This document shows, one piece after another, positions 16,632 through 26,394 of a stretch of 64,000 nucleotides of DNA; within the stretch, counting starts at the first letter, position 1; each line of letters opens with the position of its first letter. A model generated the notes under the pieces. That model was not told the DNA's origin and did no database searches. It saw only the letters and a list, made by a program, of their open reading frames with translations. The stretch is from JANQIO01 sp043513815 (lineage in GTDB: Bacteria; Pseudomonadota; Gammaproteobacteria; Pseudomonadales; Halieaceae), in the NCBI GenBank assembly GCA_043513815.1, contig CP121313.1, forward strand, positions 1,860,001 through 1,924,000, in the 5' to 3' direction. The translations under genes were made by a program, and so were the position numbers.

Positions 16632-18977
16632 TTAGAAGAAGTTGTAGGTCACCTCTGCGCCGTAACGAATTCCCGGCGTCAGCGGTGAGAACGTGCCACC
16701 CGTGGGAATGCCGCCAATGTCTGGCGGCAGCTGGGTGTCGCCACCGTGGTTGGCTTCATCCAGCAGGTTGCGGCCATACAGTGAGAAGACCCACTTGTCG
16801 TCATTGGAGTAGAAGTCCAGGCCTGCGTCCCACATTGACAGCTCATCGATAAAGCCACGGTTGTCGTCCGTGTACGCCATCTCGTCACGATAGGAGTAGG
16901 TGGTACGCGCGGTCATGTAGCCCCAGCTACCCAGCTCCAGGTCGTAAGTCAGGCCTACGGAGTAGGTCAGCTCCGGCGCACGCGGGATGTCGAGGCCTTC
17001 GTCGCCGCCGTCAACCACACCGTCACCGTTCAGGTCCAGCCTGACAGTGTCGTACTCAGCGTCGATGTAACCAGCACTGGCCAGCAGCAGGAGGCCGTCG
17101 GTAATGCTGATGGTGGCATCGACCTCAACGCCTGTAATGGTGGCGTCGGCGGTGTTGCGCACCAGCTGAATCACACCCGCACCCTGACTGGGCAGGTTGA
17201 GCTCACGCTGCATGTCGTCGATTTCGTTGTAGAAGATAGCAGCGTTGAGTCGGCCCCAGTCATGAGTCGACTTGTAGCCGATCTCGTAGTTGTTGACCTC
17301 TTCCTCGTTGAAGGGTCCAGGGGTATCGGCTGGATTAAAGGAAGTATTCCGCAGGTTGTAGCCGCCTGAACGATAACCGCGCGTCCAGTGCGCGTAGAGG
17401 CGCTGGCGGTCGTCTATGTGGTAGGTGGCGCCCAGCTTGGGAGCCCAGTTGTCCCAGCTGTCATCGTCGACGAAGTCGAAAGGACAGGCAGGACCGTTGA
17501 CAATGTTGCAGCCCGCAGAACCGTCTACCGGTGCCAGCTGGGTGATGTTCTGGCTCAAGGAGGCGACTTTTACGTCCTTGTCTTCAGAGCTGTAGTTCAC
17601 ACCCGCCGTCAGGGTCCACTGCTCCGTCAGGTCATAGTCAACGCTGGCAAAGATCGTATAGCTCTCTACCTCGTACTCGCCACCACCGTCAAACTGGGCG
17701 CCGATCACCGTGACATTCTCTTTGCTGTCAGGCTGGAAGCTGGAATTCAGGCCGGCGAGCTGGCGACGCTCGTGGTAATCCATGTCGTTGTCGTAATAGA
17801 AGGTACCGACAGTGACGTTGGCCCGGTCCGCAAACGTACCGTTGTAGCGCAGTTCAAAGGTGTTTTGCGTGGCGGTCAGGTTAGCCGGAGCGTGGAAAGC
17901 CCAAACCGGCTGGGCGTCGATGTCGCTGAGGCTGTCGCCTTCGTAGTCGCGGTAGCCGTAGATCGCTGTGATGGTACCGTCACCAAAATCAATGTCCTGG
18001 TCCAGTTGGGCAGTGAAGAAGTTGGTTTCTGTTTCCTGGCTGCCGGGCTCGTCGATGGAGAATTCGAAATCATCGCGATCGAAGGAGGCGAAGAAGCCAC
18101 CCGTCGGAGGCAGGGGCGGCGTGTTGTTGGGGTAGCCGCCGTTAACGTGGCTCTGGGCAGCCGGGCCCTCACCGTCCGTGTCGTTGTACTCGTACACGAA
18201 GGTCAGTTCGGTGCGGTCCGTGGCGCTCCAGGTCACGGTGCCGCGGGCCATTTTCTGCTCCATTTGACCGAAGTCGTCGCCAGTGAATTCGTTTTCGAAC
18301 TGGCCGTCGTCATCGTTGTAGTACAACACCAGGCGGGCGCCCACGTTGTCTGTCACCGGGCCGCCAATGGCACCCATGTAATAGGAGTTGATGCCGCCGT
18401 CGTTGCCTGTATCTACTGCGTACTTGGCGGTACCTTCAAGCTCGTCGCCGGGCTTCTTGGTGTTCATCAGGATGGCGCCACCGGTCACGTTCCGACCGAA
18501 CAGGGTGCCCTGCGGACCGCGCAGCACTTCGATGCTTTCCAGGTCAAAGATGTCGAAAACAATGCCGTTGTTAACGCCGAGATACACGCCGTTGACGAAG
18601 ACACCGACAGTGGGGTCAATGGACGGGATTGAGCTGTTGATGCCCAGTCCGCGAATGGAGAAGTTGGCCGTGCCGCGGGTGGTGCCCACGTCTTCCAGTG
18701 AGACGTTCGGCATGCCGACCTTGAGGCCGTTCAGATCACGTACCTTGAGGGCGTTGATCTGGTCAGAGTTGAAGGCGCTGACGGACAGCGGCACTTCCTG
18801 GGCGCCTTCCTCGCGCTTGCGCGCGGTGACGACAACTTCTTCCAGCAAGGCAGCAGAGCTGCCGCGCCGGGGTGCGTCCTGGGCCAGGGTCGGCGCACTC
18901 ATGAGCGCGCCGCTGGCCAGGGCTACTGCGATGGCAAGCGGGCGCATCGCATTGTGGGTCTGTTTTTGTTGTGACAT
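16632..18977 (-). CDS. TonB-dependent outer-membrane receptor
   Basis: A 781 aa TonB-dependent receptor. A signal peptide ends at 'SAPTLAQ-DAPRR' near residue 33. The TonB box region 'LEEVVVTARKREE' precedes the plug domain (about 55-170: 'PNVSLEDVGTTRGTANFSIR', 'EVLRGPQGTLFGRNVTGGA'). The rest is a 22-strand barrel ending in the aromatic residue of 'RYGAEVTYNFF'. Sequence features are those of the large marine iron-siderophore/cobalamin/organic-substrate receptor group; the ligand cannot be predicted. It is monocistronic with its own terminator, and an AT-rich promoter region of about 240 bases lies upstream. Confidence 0.95.
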   Translation of the reverse strand: MSQQKQTHNAMRPLAIAVALASGALMSAPTLAQDAPRRGSSAALLEEVVVTARKREEGAQEVPLSVSAFNSDQINALKVRDLNGLKVGMPNVSLEDVGTTRGTANFSIRGLGINSSIPSIDPTVGVFVNGVYLGVNNGIVFDIFDLESIEVLRGPQGTLFGRNVTGGAILMNTKKPGDELEGTAKYAVDTGNDGGINSYYMGAIGGPVTDNVGARLVLYYNDDDGQFENEFTGDDFGQMEQKMARGTVTWSATDRTELTFVYEYNDTDGEGPAAQSHVNGGYPNNTPPLPPTGGFFASFDRDDFEFSIDEPGSQETETNFFTAQLDQDIDFGDGTITAIYGYRDYEGDSLSDIDAQPVWAFHAPANLTATQNTFELRYNGTFADRANVTVGTFYYDNDMDYHERRQLAGLNSSFQPDSKENVTVIGAQFDGGGEYEVESYTIFASVDYDLTEQWTLTAGVNYSSEDKDVKVASLSQNITQLAPVDGSAGCNIVNGPACPFDFVDDDSWDNWAPKLGATYHIDDRQRLYAHWTRGYRSGGYNLRNTSFNPADTPGPFNEEEVNNYEIGYKSTHDWGRLNAAIFYNEIDDMQRELNLPSQGAGVIQLVRNTADATITGVEVDATISITDGLLLLASAGYIDAEYDTVRLDLNGDGVVDGGDEGLDIPRAPELTYSVGLTYDLELGSWGYMTARTTYSYRDEMAYTDDNRGFIDELSMWDAGLDFYSNDDKWVFSLYGRNLLDEANHGGDTQLPPDIGGIPTGGTFSPLTPGIRYGAEVTYNFF

Positions 18978-19221
18978 AGCTAGGTCCTACCGTGAATGAC
19001 AAGGATGTTTAAGTTATTGTTGCAGCTTGTTTTTATTTGAATTCTCAAGGCTCGAGAATAGCCAATTTCGAGCGGTAATATCTGGTAATTTTTAACAGCA
19101 ATACCATTGAGGGTTCTTGAGCAAGGGCGCGCCACTGCTGCGGTTGCGGCACACCCTCCCAAATGCATCGCGCGCAATTATACCCGCGAAGCGGCAAATG
19201 TCAGTACACAGGAGCCAGCAC

Positions 19222-19590
19222 ATGTTCAAACAGGAAGACAAGCCTCCGCATTCGGTGTCCACGGGAGCGGCGTTGCGACACCTGCTGGTGTTCCAGCTCA
19301 AGCTGGCCCTGGACGCGCTCCGTGACCTGGCGCTAAGCCCCCTGAGCATTGGGGTGTTCGTGCTTGATGCAGTGCGAAAGCCAGCGCCGGAAGACAGTCT
19401 CTACGTCAAGCTGATGGGCCTTGGACGGCGCTCCGACCGCATGATCAACCTGTTTGGAGAGTACAGCGATGCGGGCGACTACACCGTCGACCGGGCGGTG
19501 ACTGATATGGAGAAGGCGCTGGCCGCACGCCGGGAAGAGCGCGCTGAGCACGGCAATGGCACTAGCGAGCGTAAAGCCGATAAGAGCTGA
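19222..19590 (+). CDS. Conserved hypothetical protein, 122 aa
   Basis: ATG 19222 has a good AGGAG box ten bases upstream; a longer frame from 19117 lacks one. The protein has an amphipathic or weakly hydrophobic region (about 18-52, 'LLVFQLKLALDALRDLAL' then 'SPLSIGVFVLDAV'). A conserved-looking block 'LYVKLMGLGRRSDRMINLFG' is followed by a charged tail. This composition suggests peripheral membrane association, but I recognise no named family. Its last 29 bases overlap the convergent serine protease gene. Confidence 0.6.
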   Translation: MFKQEDKPPHSVSTGAALRHLLVFQLKLALDALRDLALSPLSIGVFVLDAVRKPAPEDSLYVKLMGLGRRSDRMINLFGEYSDAGDYTVDRAVTDMEKALAARREERAEHGNGTSERKADKS

Positions 19591-20284
19591 AAAAACGGGC
19601 GCCGGGTGTGAAGGGCGCAAAGTAGGTGCGTCGCTCGCTGTCTCCGGCAGAGATCACCCCCACCACCTGTCCGTTGACCAGCACCGGGCCTCCGGATGCG
19701 CCCTTGTAGGTCACACAGTCGGTGCCAACGCGACTTGCGCCGCGGTCCTGCACACGGCAGTTCGCCTGCCAGGTCAGTTGCCGGCCACCGGCTCCCAGGC
19801 CGCTGTCACGGGCATAGCCTGCCATGAGAATCTTACCATCAGCCGCAGCCGGCGCATCGGCCACGGGTAAAGGGGACACCTGGCGAACGGGGCGTGCCAG
19901 GCGCATCAACGCCCAATCTGCATCCATGCCGCCGCCGTCGGCAAGCCGGGTGGCCGCCACGCTGGTCTCGCCCATGACGGCGGGAAGGGTGAACTGGGGA
20001 TCACGGCTGAGATCACTGTAATACTCCAGGCAATGCCAGGCTGTGAGAATGGTGCTGGGCGCGACCAGGCTGGCGGAGCAATTTTCCTCCCGACTGCGGC
20101 GCCGGCCGTCGATGTGGTCATGGCCGGGCACGGTCAGCCTGCCCACCGCCAGCAGTTCCCGTGGAGATTTCCCGTCAAACACCACGCGACCCTCTCCGAG
20201 GGCTGTGCTGGCTGACAAACAGCCAAAGCCGAGCATCGTCAGCAACAGGGCCAGAAGGGTGAGCGGGCGCAGGAAGGATGTCAT
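19562..20284 (-). CDS. Secreted trypsin-like serine protease
   Basis: A 240 aa S1-family protease. ATG 20284 is chosen over an upstream frame because GGAG is well placed and a signal peptide follows at once ('LTLLALLLTMLGFGCLSAST'). The catalytic triad is visible: His in ILTAWHCLEY, Asp in GGGMDADWALMRL, Ser in KGASGGPVL. Paired cysteines around the His and near the C-terminus are typical of the fold. It is probably periplasmic or secreted, with a possible lipobox-like cysteine in the signal region. It is divergent from the MarR regulator and overlaps its convergent neighbour by 29 bases. Confidence 0.88.
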   Translation of the reverse strand: MTSFLRPLTLLALLLTMLGFGCLSASTALGEGRVVFDGKSPRELLAVGRLTVPGHDHIDGRRRSREENCSASLVAPSTILTAWHCLEYYSDLSRDPQFTLPAVMGETSVAATRLADGGGMDADWALMRLARPVRQVSPLPVADAPAAADGKILMAGYARDSGLGAGGRQLTWQANCRVQDRGASRVGTDCVTYKGASGGPVLVNGQVVGVISAGDSERRTYFAPFTPGARFFSSYRLYAR

Positions 20285-20399
20285 GGGGGCTCCGTGGGTT
20301 CGGCGGCAGTATACATGGCCTGCAAAAGTCGGCGCGATGGCTTGCAATGAAGATGGTTGCAAATGAAACTATAGGTCCTGTCATAGCGGAGTTCTCGAC

Positions 20400-20894
20400 T
20401 TGGACCTGGAAGCGGACCTGCAGAATGAACCAGTAACGCCGGGTGATGCTATCGAGCTCGAGCAATTCCTGCCGTACCGGCTGTCGCGCCTGACCAACAC
20501 GGTCAGCAATGCCATCGCTGCGTTATATCGCGACCGCTTCGGCCTCAGCATACCCGACTGGCGGGTCCTGGCCGTGCTGGCGCGCTACCCGGGCAGTGCC
20601 GCCCAGGAACTGGTGGCCCGTACCCGCATGGACAAAGTGGCAGTCAGTCGCAGCGTGTCACGGCTGGTGGAGCGAGCGCTGGTTGATCGCGCTACCGACG
20701 ACCAGGATCGACGATTAAGCCGCTTGTCCCTCAGTGAGCAGGGGCGGGCCGTTTACGCTCGGATCGTGCCCATGGCCCGCGACTGCGAGGCCAGGCTGCT
20801 GGCAGACCTGGCGCCAGCGCAGCGCGATGCGCTTGACGAGTTGCTGGCGGCGATGCAGGGGGCAGCCGACCGGCTACAGGGCACTAATCAATAG
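20400..20894 (+). CDS. MarR-family transcriptional regulator
   Basis: A 164 aa winged-helix regulator: dimerisation helix at about 22-40, HTH 'SAAQELVARTRMDKVAVSRS', and wing 'RATDDQDRRLSRLSLSEQG' with the conserved DxRxxx motif. Start is a TTG at 20400, the only plausible one near the conserved N-terminus. It precedes a class III aminotransferase gene by about 100 bases on the same strand, which it may control. TTGCAA occurs twice upstream (20342-20347 and 20357-20362); both lie in the region where an operator would be expected. Confidence 0.86.
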   Translation: MDLEADLQNEPVTPGDAIELEQFLPYRLSRLTNTVSNAIAALYRDRFGLSIPDWRVLAVLARYPGSAAQELVARTRMDKVAVSRSVSRLVERALVDRATDDQDRRLSRLSLSEQGRAVYARIVPMARDCEARLLADLAPAQRDALDELLAAMQGAADRLQGTNQ

Positions 20895-20997
20895 TAGGGA
20901 TTGTCGAGGCGTTGCCGAGGCGCCAGCATCCAGTTTCAAGTACCAACAATTAAGCGCGGGCGCGGTTGAGCGGCCCGGCAATACGGGGGCAGGCAGT

Positions 20998-22347
20998 ATG
21001 AGTCATGTGATCTATCCCACCACAAACCTCAAGGCCACGGAGCAGTTGGTCATCGAACGAGGCGAGGGGGTGTATGTCTACGACAACCACGGCAAGCAAT
21101 ATCTGGAAGGTATGGCAGGCCTGTGGTGCACCGCCCTGGGCTACGGCAATGAGGAGGTGGTGGAAACCGCCGCGCAGCAGATGCGCACCCTGGCCTATAG
21201 CCATATGTTCGGCGGCAAGACCCACCCGGCGGCCATGGAGCTCGCAGACAAACTGTCAGCCATGGTGCCCATTGACAATGCCCAGGTGTTTTTCGGTAAT
21301 TCCGGCTCGGACGCCAACGATAGCCTGGTCAAGTTGCTGCGCTACTACAACAACGCCATCGGTCGTCCCGAACGCTACAAGATTATCGCCCGCGAGCGCG
21401 GCTATCACGGGGTGACGGTGGCGGCCGCCTCACTCACCGGCTTGCCTGCCAACCACACCCATTTCAGCCTGCCATTCGAGGCGCTTGGCGTGTTGCGCAC
21501 CGGGGCGCCGCATTTTTACCGCGACGGGCTGCCCGGGGAGAGCGAGGAGGAGTTTGCCACCCGCCGCGCCGATGAACTCGAAGCGCTGATACTCGAGGAG
21601 GGTCCGGACACCATAGCGGCCTTTATCGCCGAGCCGATCAACGGCGCCGGCGGGGTGGTCGTGCCGCCCGCCGGCTACTTCGAGAAAATCCAGGCGGTGC
21701 TGGCCAAATACGACATCCTGATGTGGGATGACGAGGTGATCTGCGGCTTCGGGCGAACCGGTGCCGCCTTTGGTGCGAACAGCTTAAACATCCAACCCCA
21801 GCTCATGACGCTGGCCAAGGCGCTTTCATCGGCATACATGCCCGTGAGCGCTGCCGTGGTCAGCGGCGATTTCTACGAGGCGCTGGTCGAACCCAGCGCC
21901 GAAGTGGGGGTGTTCGGCCACGGGTACACCTACAGCGGCCACCCGGTGGCCTGCGCCGTGGCGTCAAAGGTGATCGACATCTACCAGCGTGAGCGGCTGT
22001 TCGAGCACGCCGCCGAGCTGGGCGGCTACCTGCAGGAGCAGCTGCGCAAATTCACCGAGCACCCGCTGGTGGGCGAAGTGCGGGGCATGGGTATGATCGC
22101 GGCGCTGGAGCTGGTGGCCAATCGCGAGACCCGGCAAGCCTTCGTTGGCAATGCGGTGGGTGGCTTCTGCCAGCAGCGCTGCCAGGACAATGGGCTGCTG
22201 GTGCGGGCCATGTCCGGCAATGCCATCGCCCTGTGCCCGCCGCTGATTCTGACACGGGAGCAGGTGGACGAGCTGATCGACAAGCTGGGTCGCGCCCTCG
22301 ATGCCACGCTTGATCACGTCAAGCAGGAACAGCTGCTGGTGGCCTAG
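20998..22347 (+). CDS. Class III aminotransferase (omega-amino acid/pyruvate type)
   Basis: A 449 aa PLP-dependent fold-type I transaminase. The catalytic Lys is in 'MTLAKALSSAYMP', the PLP-anchoring Asp in 'ILMWDDEVICGFGRTG' and phosphate contacts in 'NSGSDANDS'. The sequence fits the omega-amino-acid:pyruvate/taurine-pyruvate-like group, which moves a terminal amino group to pyruvate. The amino donor is not predictable. ATG 20998 is taken; the frame is open further upstream, but only over noncoding-looking sequence and the marR end. It sits downstream of the MarR regulator. Confidence 0.9.
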   Translation: MSHVIYPTTNLKATEQLVIERGEGVYVYDNHGKQYLEGMAGLWCTALGYGNEEVVETAAQQMRTLAYSHMFGGKTHPAAMELADKLSAMVPIDNAQVFFGNSGSDANDSLVKLLRYYNNAIGRPERYKIIARERGYHGVTVAAASLTGLPANHTHFSLPFEALGVLRTGAPHFYRDGLPGESEEEFATRRADELEALILEEGPDTIAAFIAEPINGAGGVVVPPAGYFEKIQAVLAKYDILMWDDEVICGFGRTGAAFGANSLNIQPQLMTLAKALSSAYMPVSAAVVSGDFYEALVEPSAEVGVFGHGYTYSGHPVACAVASKVIDIYQRERLFEHAAELGGYLQEQLRKFTEHPLVGEVRGMGMIAALELVANRETRQAFVGNAVGGFCQQRCQDNGLLVRAMSGNAIALCPPLILTREQVDELIDKLGRALDATLDHVKQEQLLVA

Positions 22348-22358
22348 CCGCCCTATCT

Positions 22359-23126
22359 CTAGTGCACGAGCTCCCGGTAAGCGTGCCAGGTGGCGTGGCC
22401 CAGCAGCGGAAATATAACGATCATAGCCAGCAGGGCGGTGGCAAATCCGATCCCCACCAGCGCGACGATCAGCGCCGCCCACACCAGCATGGCGGGAAGG
22501 TCTCTTGCGACCACCCTGAGGCTGGTGCGAATGGCTTCACCGGCGCTGCAGTCCAGGTCCAGGATCATCGGCACGGCCACCACCGATATGCTGAAGACGA
22601 TGGCCGACAACAGGCTCCAGGCAGTGACATAGAGCAATAACTGGCGCGGGTCCAGCATCTGCCAGGCACCGCCCCAGACGGTGTCGCCAAGCGCTGGACC
22701 GACACTGCCTATGATTCCCTGCATCAGTACGGCGGACAACAGCATCCAACCCACGCCCAGCACCACCAGGCGGTTTGCGAATCCCAGCAGGCCCGCGCGA
22801 TGATGGCGCAGTACTTTGAGTGATTGCTCAAAGCCGACTATTTCACCACGGTCCCGACGACGGGACAGTTCGCACAGGCCGACCGTCATGACCGGCCCCA
22901 CCAGCAGGAAAGCGGTGAGGCTGCCAGCCAGCATGTAGGGGTGATTGTTGAACATGAGCACGATAGCACCCAGCATCGAAATCAATACACCATAGGCGAG
23001 GCTGGGCAAGGGGTGGGCGCGTAAATCCTTCCAGCCCATGGCCAGCCACACCAGAGGCCGCGTTGCTGGAACCTGGTGAACAAGGAAGGGAATGCCGTGA
23101 TGGAGTTTCTGGCTGTGCGTAGACAT
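22359..23126 (-). CDS. DUF2189 family integral membrane protein
   Basis: A 255 aa polytopic protein with about six hydrophobic segments ('VLISMLGAIVLMFNN', 'GSLTAFLLVGPVMTVGL', 'ILVVLGVGWMLLSAVLMQGI' paraphrased, 'LLYVTAWSLLSAIVFSISVV', 'MLVWAALIVALVGIGFATAL'). The arrangement and 'LAYGVLISM'/'HATWHAYRELV' features match DUF2189, a family of unknown function common in marine Proteobacteria. ATG 23126 has GGGAGG upstream. It is divergent from the DUF819 gene and 11 bases from the convergent transaminase stop. Confidence 0.8.
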   Translation of the reverse strand: MSTHSQKLHHGIPFLVHQVPATRPLVWLAMGWKDLRAHPLPSLAYGVLISMLGAIVLMFNNHPYMLAGSLTAFLLVGPVMTVGLCELSRRRDRGEIVGFEQSLKVLRHHRAGLLGFANRLVVLGVGWMLLSAVLMQGIIGSVGPALGDTVWGGAWQMLDPRQLLLYVTAWSLLSAIVFSISVVAVPMILDLDCSAGEAIRTSLRVVARDLPAMLVWAALIVALVGIGFATALLAMIVIFPLLGHATWHAYRELVH

Positions 23127-23320
23127 GAATGCCTCCCGACGACCACGGTCGCCCGCAGTGCCCTTTGGCAGGCAAGGGGCCGGCATCCATGCCAGGCGGT
23201 CGCGTGCCGCCGGGCGAGTTCTCACCTTTCGTAAGAACAGTGACTTTTAGTATAGACCCGTCCTGACTTGGGGGGTGTAAGGAATTGATATAAAGTGGCG
23301 GCTTTTTGCCGGAGCCCTGC

Positions 23321-24472
23321 ATGTCGCTGATTCCTGCTGACAACAATATGGCCGTGATGGCGGCGCTGTTCGCCATCGCCGCTATCGGCTTCCTCGCGGA
23401 GCGCACTCGCATCGGTGCGCATCTCACCGGTGCGGTGATCGCCATCCTCGGCGCCATCGCCGCCTCAAACCTCAATATCATTCCCCACAGCGCGCCGGCT
23501 TACAGCTTTGTATTCAGCTACGTGGTGCCTGTGCTGATTCCACTGTTCCTGTTCCAGGCTGATCTCAAGCGACTGGTGTTTGAGACCGGGCGTACGACGC
23601 TGGCCTTCCTGCTGGCCACTACCGGGACTGTCGCCGGTGTGGTGGTGGCGGCGCTGTTCCTTGACCTGGGATCACTGGCCGGCAACGCCGGTATCGCCCC
23701 CGAGTCCAGGGAAGCCGCTATTGCCGGGCTGTTTGCCTCGACCTACATCGGCGGCTCGGTGAACTACGCCGCCCTTGGCGAAATAACCGGCCTGTCTGGC
23801 GATGCGTCTTTTTTCTCCGCTGCCACCGCAGCGGACAACCTGTTCAGTGCGGTCTACCTGGGTGTCCTGGCGCTGTTGCCGGGCTGGCGATGGTTGGCCA
23901 GGCGCTATCCTCACCATGACCACAGTGAAGCGGACGACACCTCAAGCAGCCCGCCACCCACGGCGATGTCGCTGACCCTGGGTCTGGCGACGGCCACCGT
24001 CATTGTGGCGGTGAGTGATGCGCTGGTGACCTGGCTGGATGCCCCCGACTGGCGCTATGTGGCAATCACCCTGATGACTCTGGTGCTGGCCACATTGATC
24101 CCCCGCCTGGCTGACCGCCTGGCAGGCAGTTTCGAAGTGGGTATTGGGCTGTCTTTCCTGTTTTTCGCAGCCATTGCCGCCGGCGCTGATGTGGTGGCAA
24201 TGATAGAGGTGGCACCCATGCTGACGCTGCTGGTGCTGGTGCTGCTCAGTATTCACGCCCTGGTCACCTTCGGCCTGGGCAGCCTGCTGCGGTTGAGCCT
24301 GCCGGAGCTGATCACTGCCTCCAACGCGGCGATTCTGGGAGCGACCACCGCGCCCGCCCTGGCCGCCACTCGCGGCTGGAACAGCCTGGTGACACCGGGC
24401 GTGCTGGTCGGCGTATTGGGCTACGCGCTGGGCACTTTTATCGGCACGGCGATTTTCAAGTTCTGGTCCTGA
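23321..24472 (+). CDS. DUF819 (YjcL-like) membrane protein
   Basis: A 383 aa polytopic inner-membrane protein with about ten helices and the DUF819 hallmarks 'FLLATTGTVAGVVVAALFL', 'STYIGGSVNYAALGEITG' and 'ITASNAAILGATTAPALAA'. The duplicated, transporter-like architecture suggests a secondary transporter; the substrate is unknown. ATG 23321 has GGAG ten bases upstream and is preferred over the start 15 bases earlier. Confidence 0.85.
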   Translation: MSLIPADNNMAVMAALFAIAAIGFLAERTRIGAHLTGAVIAILGAIAASNLNIIPHSAPAYSFVFSYVVPVLIPLFLFQADLKRLVFETGRTTLAFLLATTGTVAGVVVAALFLDLGSLAGNAGIAPESREAAIAGLFASTYIGGSVNYAALGEITGLSGDASFFSAATAADNLFSAVYLGVLALLPGWRWLARRYPHHDHSEADDTSSSPPPTAMSLTLGLATATVIVAVSDALVTWLDAPDWRYVAITLMTLVLATLIPRLADRLAGSFEVGIGLSFLFFAAIAAGADVVAMIEVAPMLTLLVLVLLSIHALVTFGLGSLLRLSLPELITASNAAILGATTAPALAATRGWNSLVTPGVLVGVLGYALGTFIGTAIFKFWS

Positions 24473-24497
24473 GGTCCCAGGTTTGCCCTTCAGGGCG

Positions 24498-25424
24498 TCA
24501 GTAGCCGCGCTCGAAATCCACCCGGTACTTGAGTGCTTCACCGCTGCTGTAGCGGCGGAAATTCTCCATAAAGAGATCGACGATGGCGCGCCCCGGCGTG
24601 GGCGCCGCCGTGTGACTGGTAATGGACAATCCGTCCACCGACCACAGCGGATCGTCATCCGCCAGCGGTTCTTCCGGTAGCACATCCAGAACTGCGTGCC
24701 GCAGCCTGCCGCTGTCCAGGGCCGCCAACAGTGCTGGCATTTCCACGGCATTGCCGCGGCCGCCGTTGATAAAGATGGCGCCAGTGCCCAGTGCATTCAG
24801 GAGTGGGCCGTTCACGAGGCCGTCGGTGTCAGGGGTGTGGGGCAGCAGGGCAACCAGGTAGTCGAGATCCTGCGCGAAGGCCTGTCTTTCAGCCGTCGGC
24901 CAACATTGGTCGAAACCCTCCAGTGATCGCCCGTCGGAGTTCAGGCCACGGGTGGAGAGACCGAGTTGCTGGCACTGTCTTGCCAGGTGGGCGCCGATAG
25001 ACCCAGTGCCCATGATGCCGATGGATTTACCGGCGATATGGCCGTCCCGACGGTCGTCCCAGTGGGTAGCGACGAAGCGATGGGGGATATTGCGTTCAAG
25101 TGCCAGCAGCCAGCCCAGCACGAACTCCGTCATGGGGGCGCCAAAAATGGCCTTTACCCCGGTGAGCTGGTAGTCGCGGCGTTCCGCCGCCAGCAGCGGC
25201 GTGACACCGGCCCAGCTCGACTGCACCCATTGCAGGTGTGTGCAGTGAGGCAAAACAGTCGCCAGCAGGTCAGGCGCTCCGAACAGGACTTCGCACTCAG
25301 CGGCCAGTGGCATGGCAGCCTCGGTATCGATTGCATAGCCAAGCTGCGCTCCCGACAGGCCCTCGCGCTCGAGTAGTTGTCGATAGCGCTCGGCGTGTTG
25401 GGACAACACCAGGACCTTGATCAT
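24498..25424 (-). CDS. D-2-hydroxyacid dehydrogenase
   Basis: A 308 aa NAD(P)-dependent dehydrogenase of the D-isomer-specific 2-hydroxyacid family (GhrA/PdxB-like). The Rossmann motif is 'GIMGTGSIGAHLA'. Catalytic residues are visible: Arg in 'INGGRGNAVE', Glu in 'LDVLPEEPL' and His in 'ITSHTAAPT'. The substrate is probably a small 2-oxoacid such as glyoxylate or hydroxypyruvate, by family resemblance only. ATG 25424 is preferred to a TTG four codons earlier. It is divergent from the DHRS1-like SDR. Confidence 0.9.
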   Translation of the reverse strand: MIKVLVLSQHAERYRQLLEREGLSGAQLGYAIDTEAAMPLAAECEVLFGAPDLLATVLPHCTHLQWVQSSWAGVTPLLAAERRDYQLTGVKAIFGAPMTEFVLGWLLALERNIPHRFVATHWDDRRDGHIAGKSIGIMGTGSIGAHLARQCQQLGLSTRGLNSDGRSLEGFDQCWPTAERQAFAQDLDYLVALLPHTPDTDGLVNGPLLNALGTGAIFINGGRGNAVEMPALLAALDSGRLRHAVLDVLPEEPLADDDPLWSVDGLSITSHTAAPTPGRAIVDLFMENFRRYSSGEALKYRVDFERGY

Positions 25425-25523
25425 GCAGATATCCAAACCAGTTGCGAGACGCTGCGGATGGGGTCTTCCACCGGCAGCAGCGAGTCAGGATACTAGACCA
25501 AATCACTGTGGGAGGGGAGCGTC

Positions 25524-26387
25524 ATGGGACTGGCAGAGGACAGGGTAGTGGTGGTGACCGGTGCCAGCCGTGGCGCGGGAAGAGGTATTGCCTGTGCACT
25601 TGGTGCTACCGGCGCGACGGTCTATGTGACCGGGCGTACCTGTGAAGAGGGGGCGGCGCCCTTGCCGGGCAGCATCTACGGCACCGCTGAAGCGGTCAGT
25701 GCCGCCGGTGGCCGGGGAATCCCCGTGCAGTGCGATCATGCCAGGGATGCTGATGTCGCCGCCCTTTTTGAGCAGGTCAGGGAAGAGCAGGGCAGGCTGG
25801 ATATTCTCGTCAACAACGCAACAAGCCTGCCGGACTCGATTACCGACAGCGGACCTTTCTGGGACAAGCCCCTGGACCAGGTCTGCCTGTTTGATGTCGG
25901 TCTGCGGTCGCATTATGTGGCAAGTTGGTACGCGGCTCCGCTGCTGCTCTCGGCCGGCGCTGGATTGATCGTAAATACCTCTTCGTTCGGCGGGCGCATC
26001 TACATGCACGGTCCGGCTTACGGCGCCGGCAAGGCGGCTATCGACAAGCTGGCCCATGATATGGCCCACGATTTCCGGCCTTACAACGTAGCGGCTGTCT
26101 CGCTGTGGATGGGCCTGCTGCTGACCGAGCGCACCCGTGCCGTATTCGACGCCCAGCCCGAGCTCTACAGCGAGCTGGCGACCACCGCTGAGACGCCAGA
26201 ATTCACCGGTCGCATCATTGATGCACTGGCGCGGGATCCGCAACTCATGGATAAATCCGGCCGGGTGATGATCGGGGCGGAGCTGGCCGAGCACTATGGC
26301 GTCCAGGAGGCCGATGGACGCCAGCCGCCCTCACATCGGGCCTTTTTCGGTGAGCCCACGCAGTTTGGTGAGGCGGTGGTCGAATGA
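25524..26387 (+). CDS. SDR oxidoreductase, DHRS1-like
   Basis: A 287 aa short-chain dehydrogenase/reductase. The cofactor motif TGASRGAGRG is at about 12-21, the NNA motif is 'LVNNATSLPD', and the catalytic Ser-Tyr-Lys appear in 'VNTSSFGGRIYMHGPAYGAG'-K. The long middle part ('LRSHYVASWYAAPLLL', 'YNVAAVSLWMGLLLTERTRA') matches DHRS1-type enzymes, reductases of steroid or carbonyl substrates. A strong GGGAGGGG box precedes ATG 25524. It lies upstream of the HsaA-like gene on the same strand, separated by an AT-rich gap, so it may join the same ring-degradation theme. Confidence 0.85.
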   Translation: MGLAEDRVVVVTGASRGAGRGIACALGATGATVYVTGRTCEEGAAPLPGSIYGTAEAVSAAGGRGIPVQCDHARDADVAALFEQVREEQGRLDILVNNATSLPDSITDSGPFWDKPLDQVCLFDVGLRSHYVASWYAAPLLLSAGAGLIVNTSSFGGRIYMHGPAYGAGKAAIDKLAHDMAHDFRPYNVAAVSLWMGLLLTERTRAVFDAQPELYSELATTAETPEFTGRIIDALARDPQLMDKSGRVMIGAELAEHYGVQEADGRQPPSHRAFFGEPTQFGEAVVE

Positions 26388-26394
26388 AATGAGG

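Noticed and set aside
17388..18632. Long plus-strand reading frame of over 400 codons
   Set aside because: It is antisense to the TonB receptor, which has full family features; the plus frame has none and its composition fits a shadow.
20734..20997. Upstream in-frame extension of the aminotransferase
   Set aside because: It overlaps marR and a noncoding gap, and the conserved protein begins at ATG 20998.
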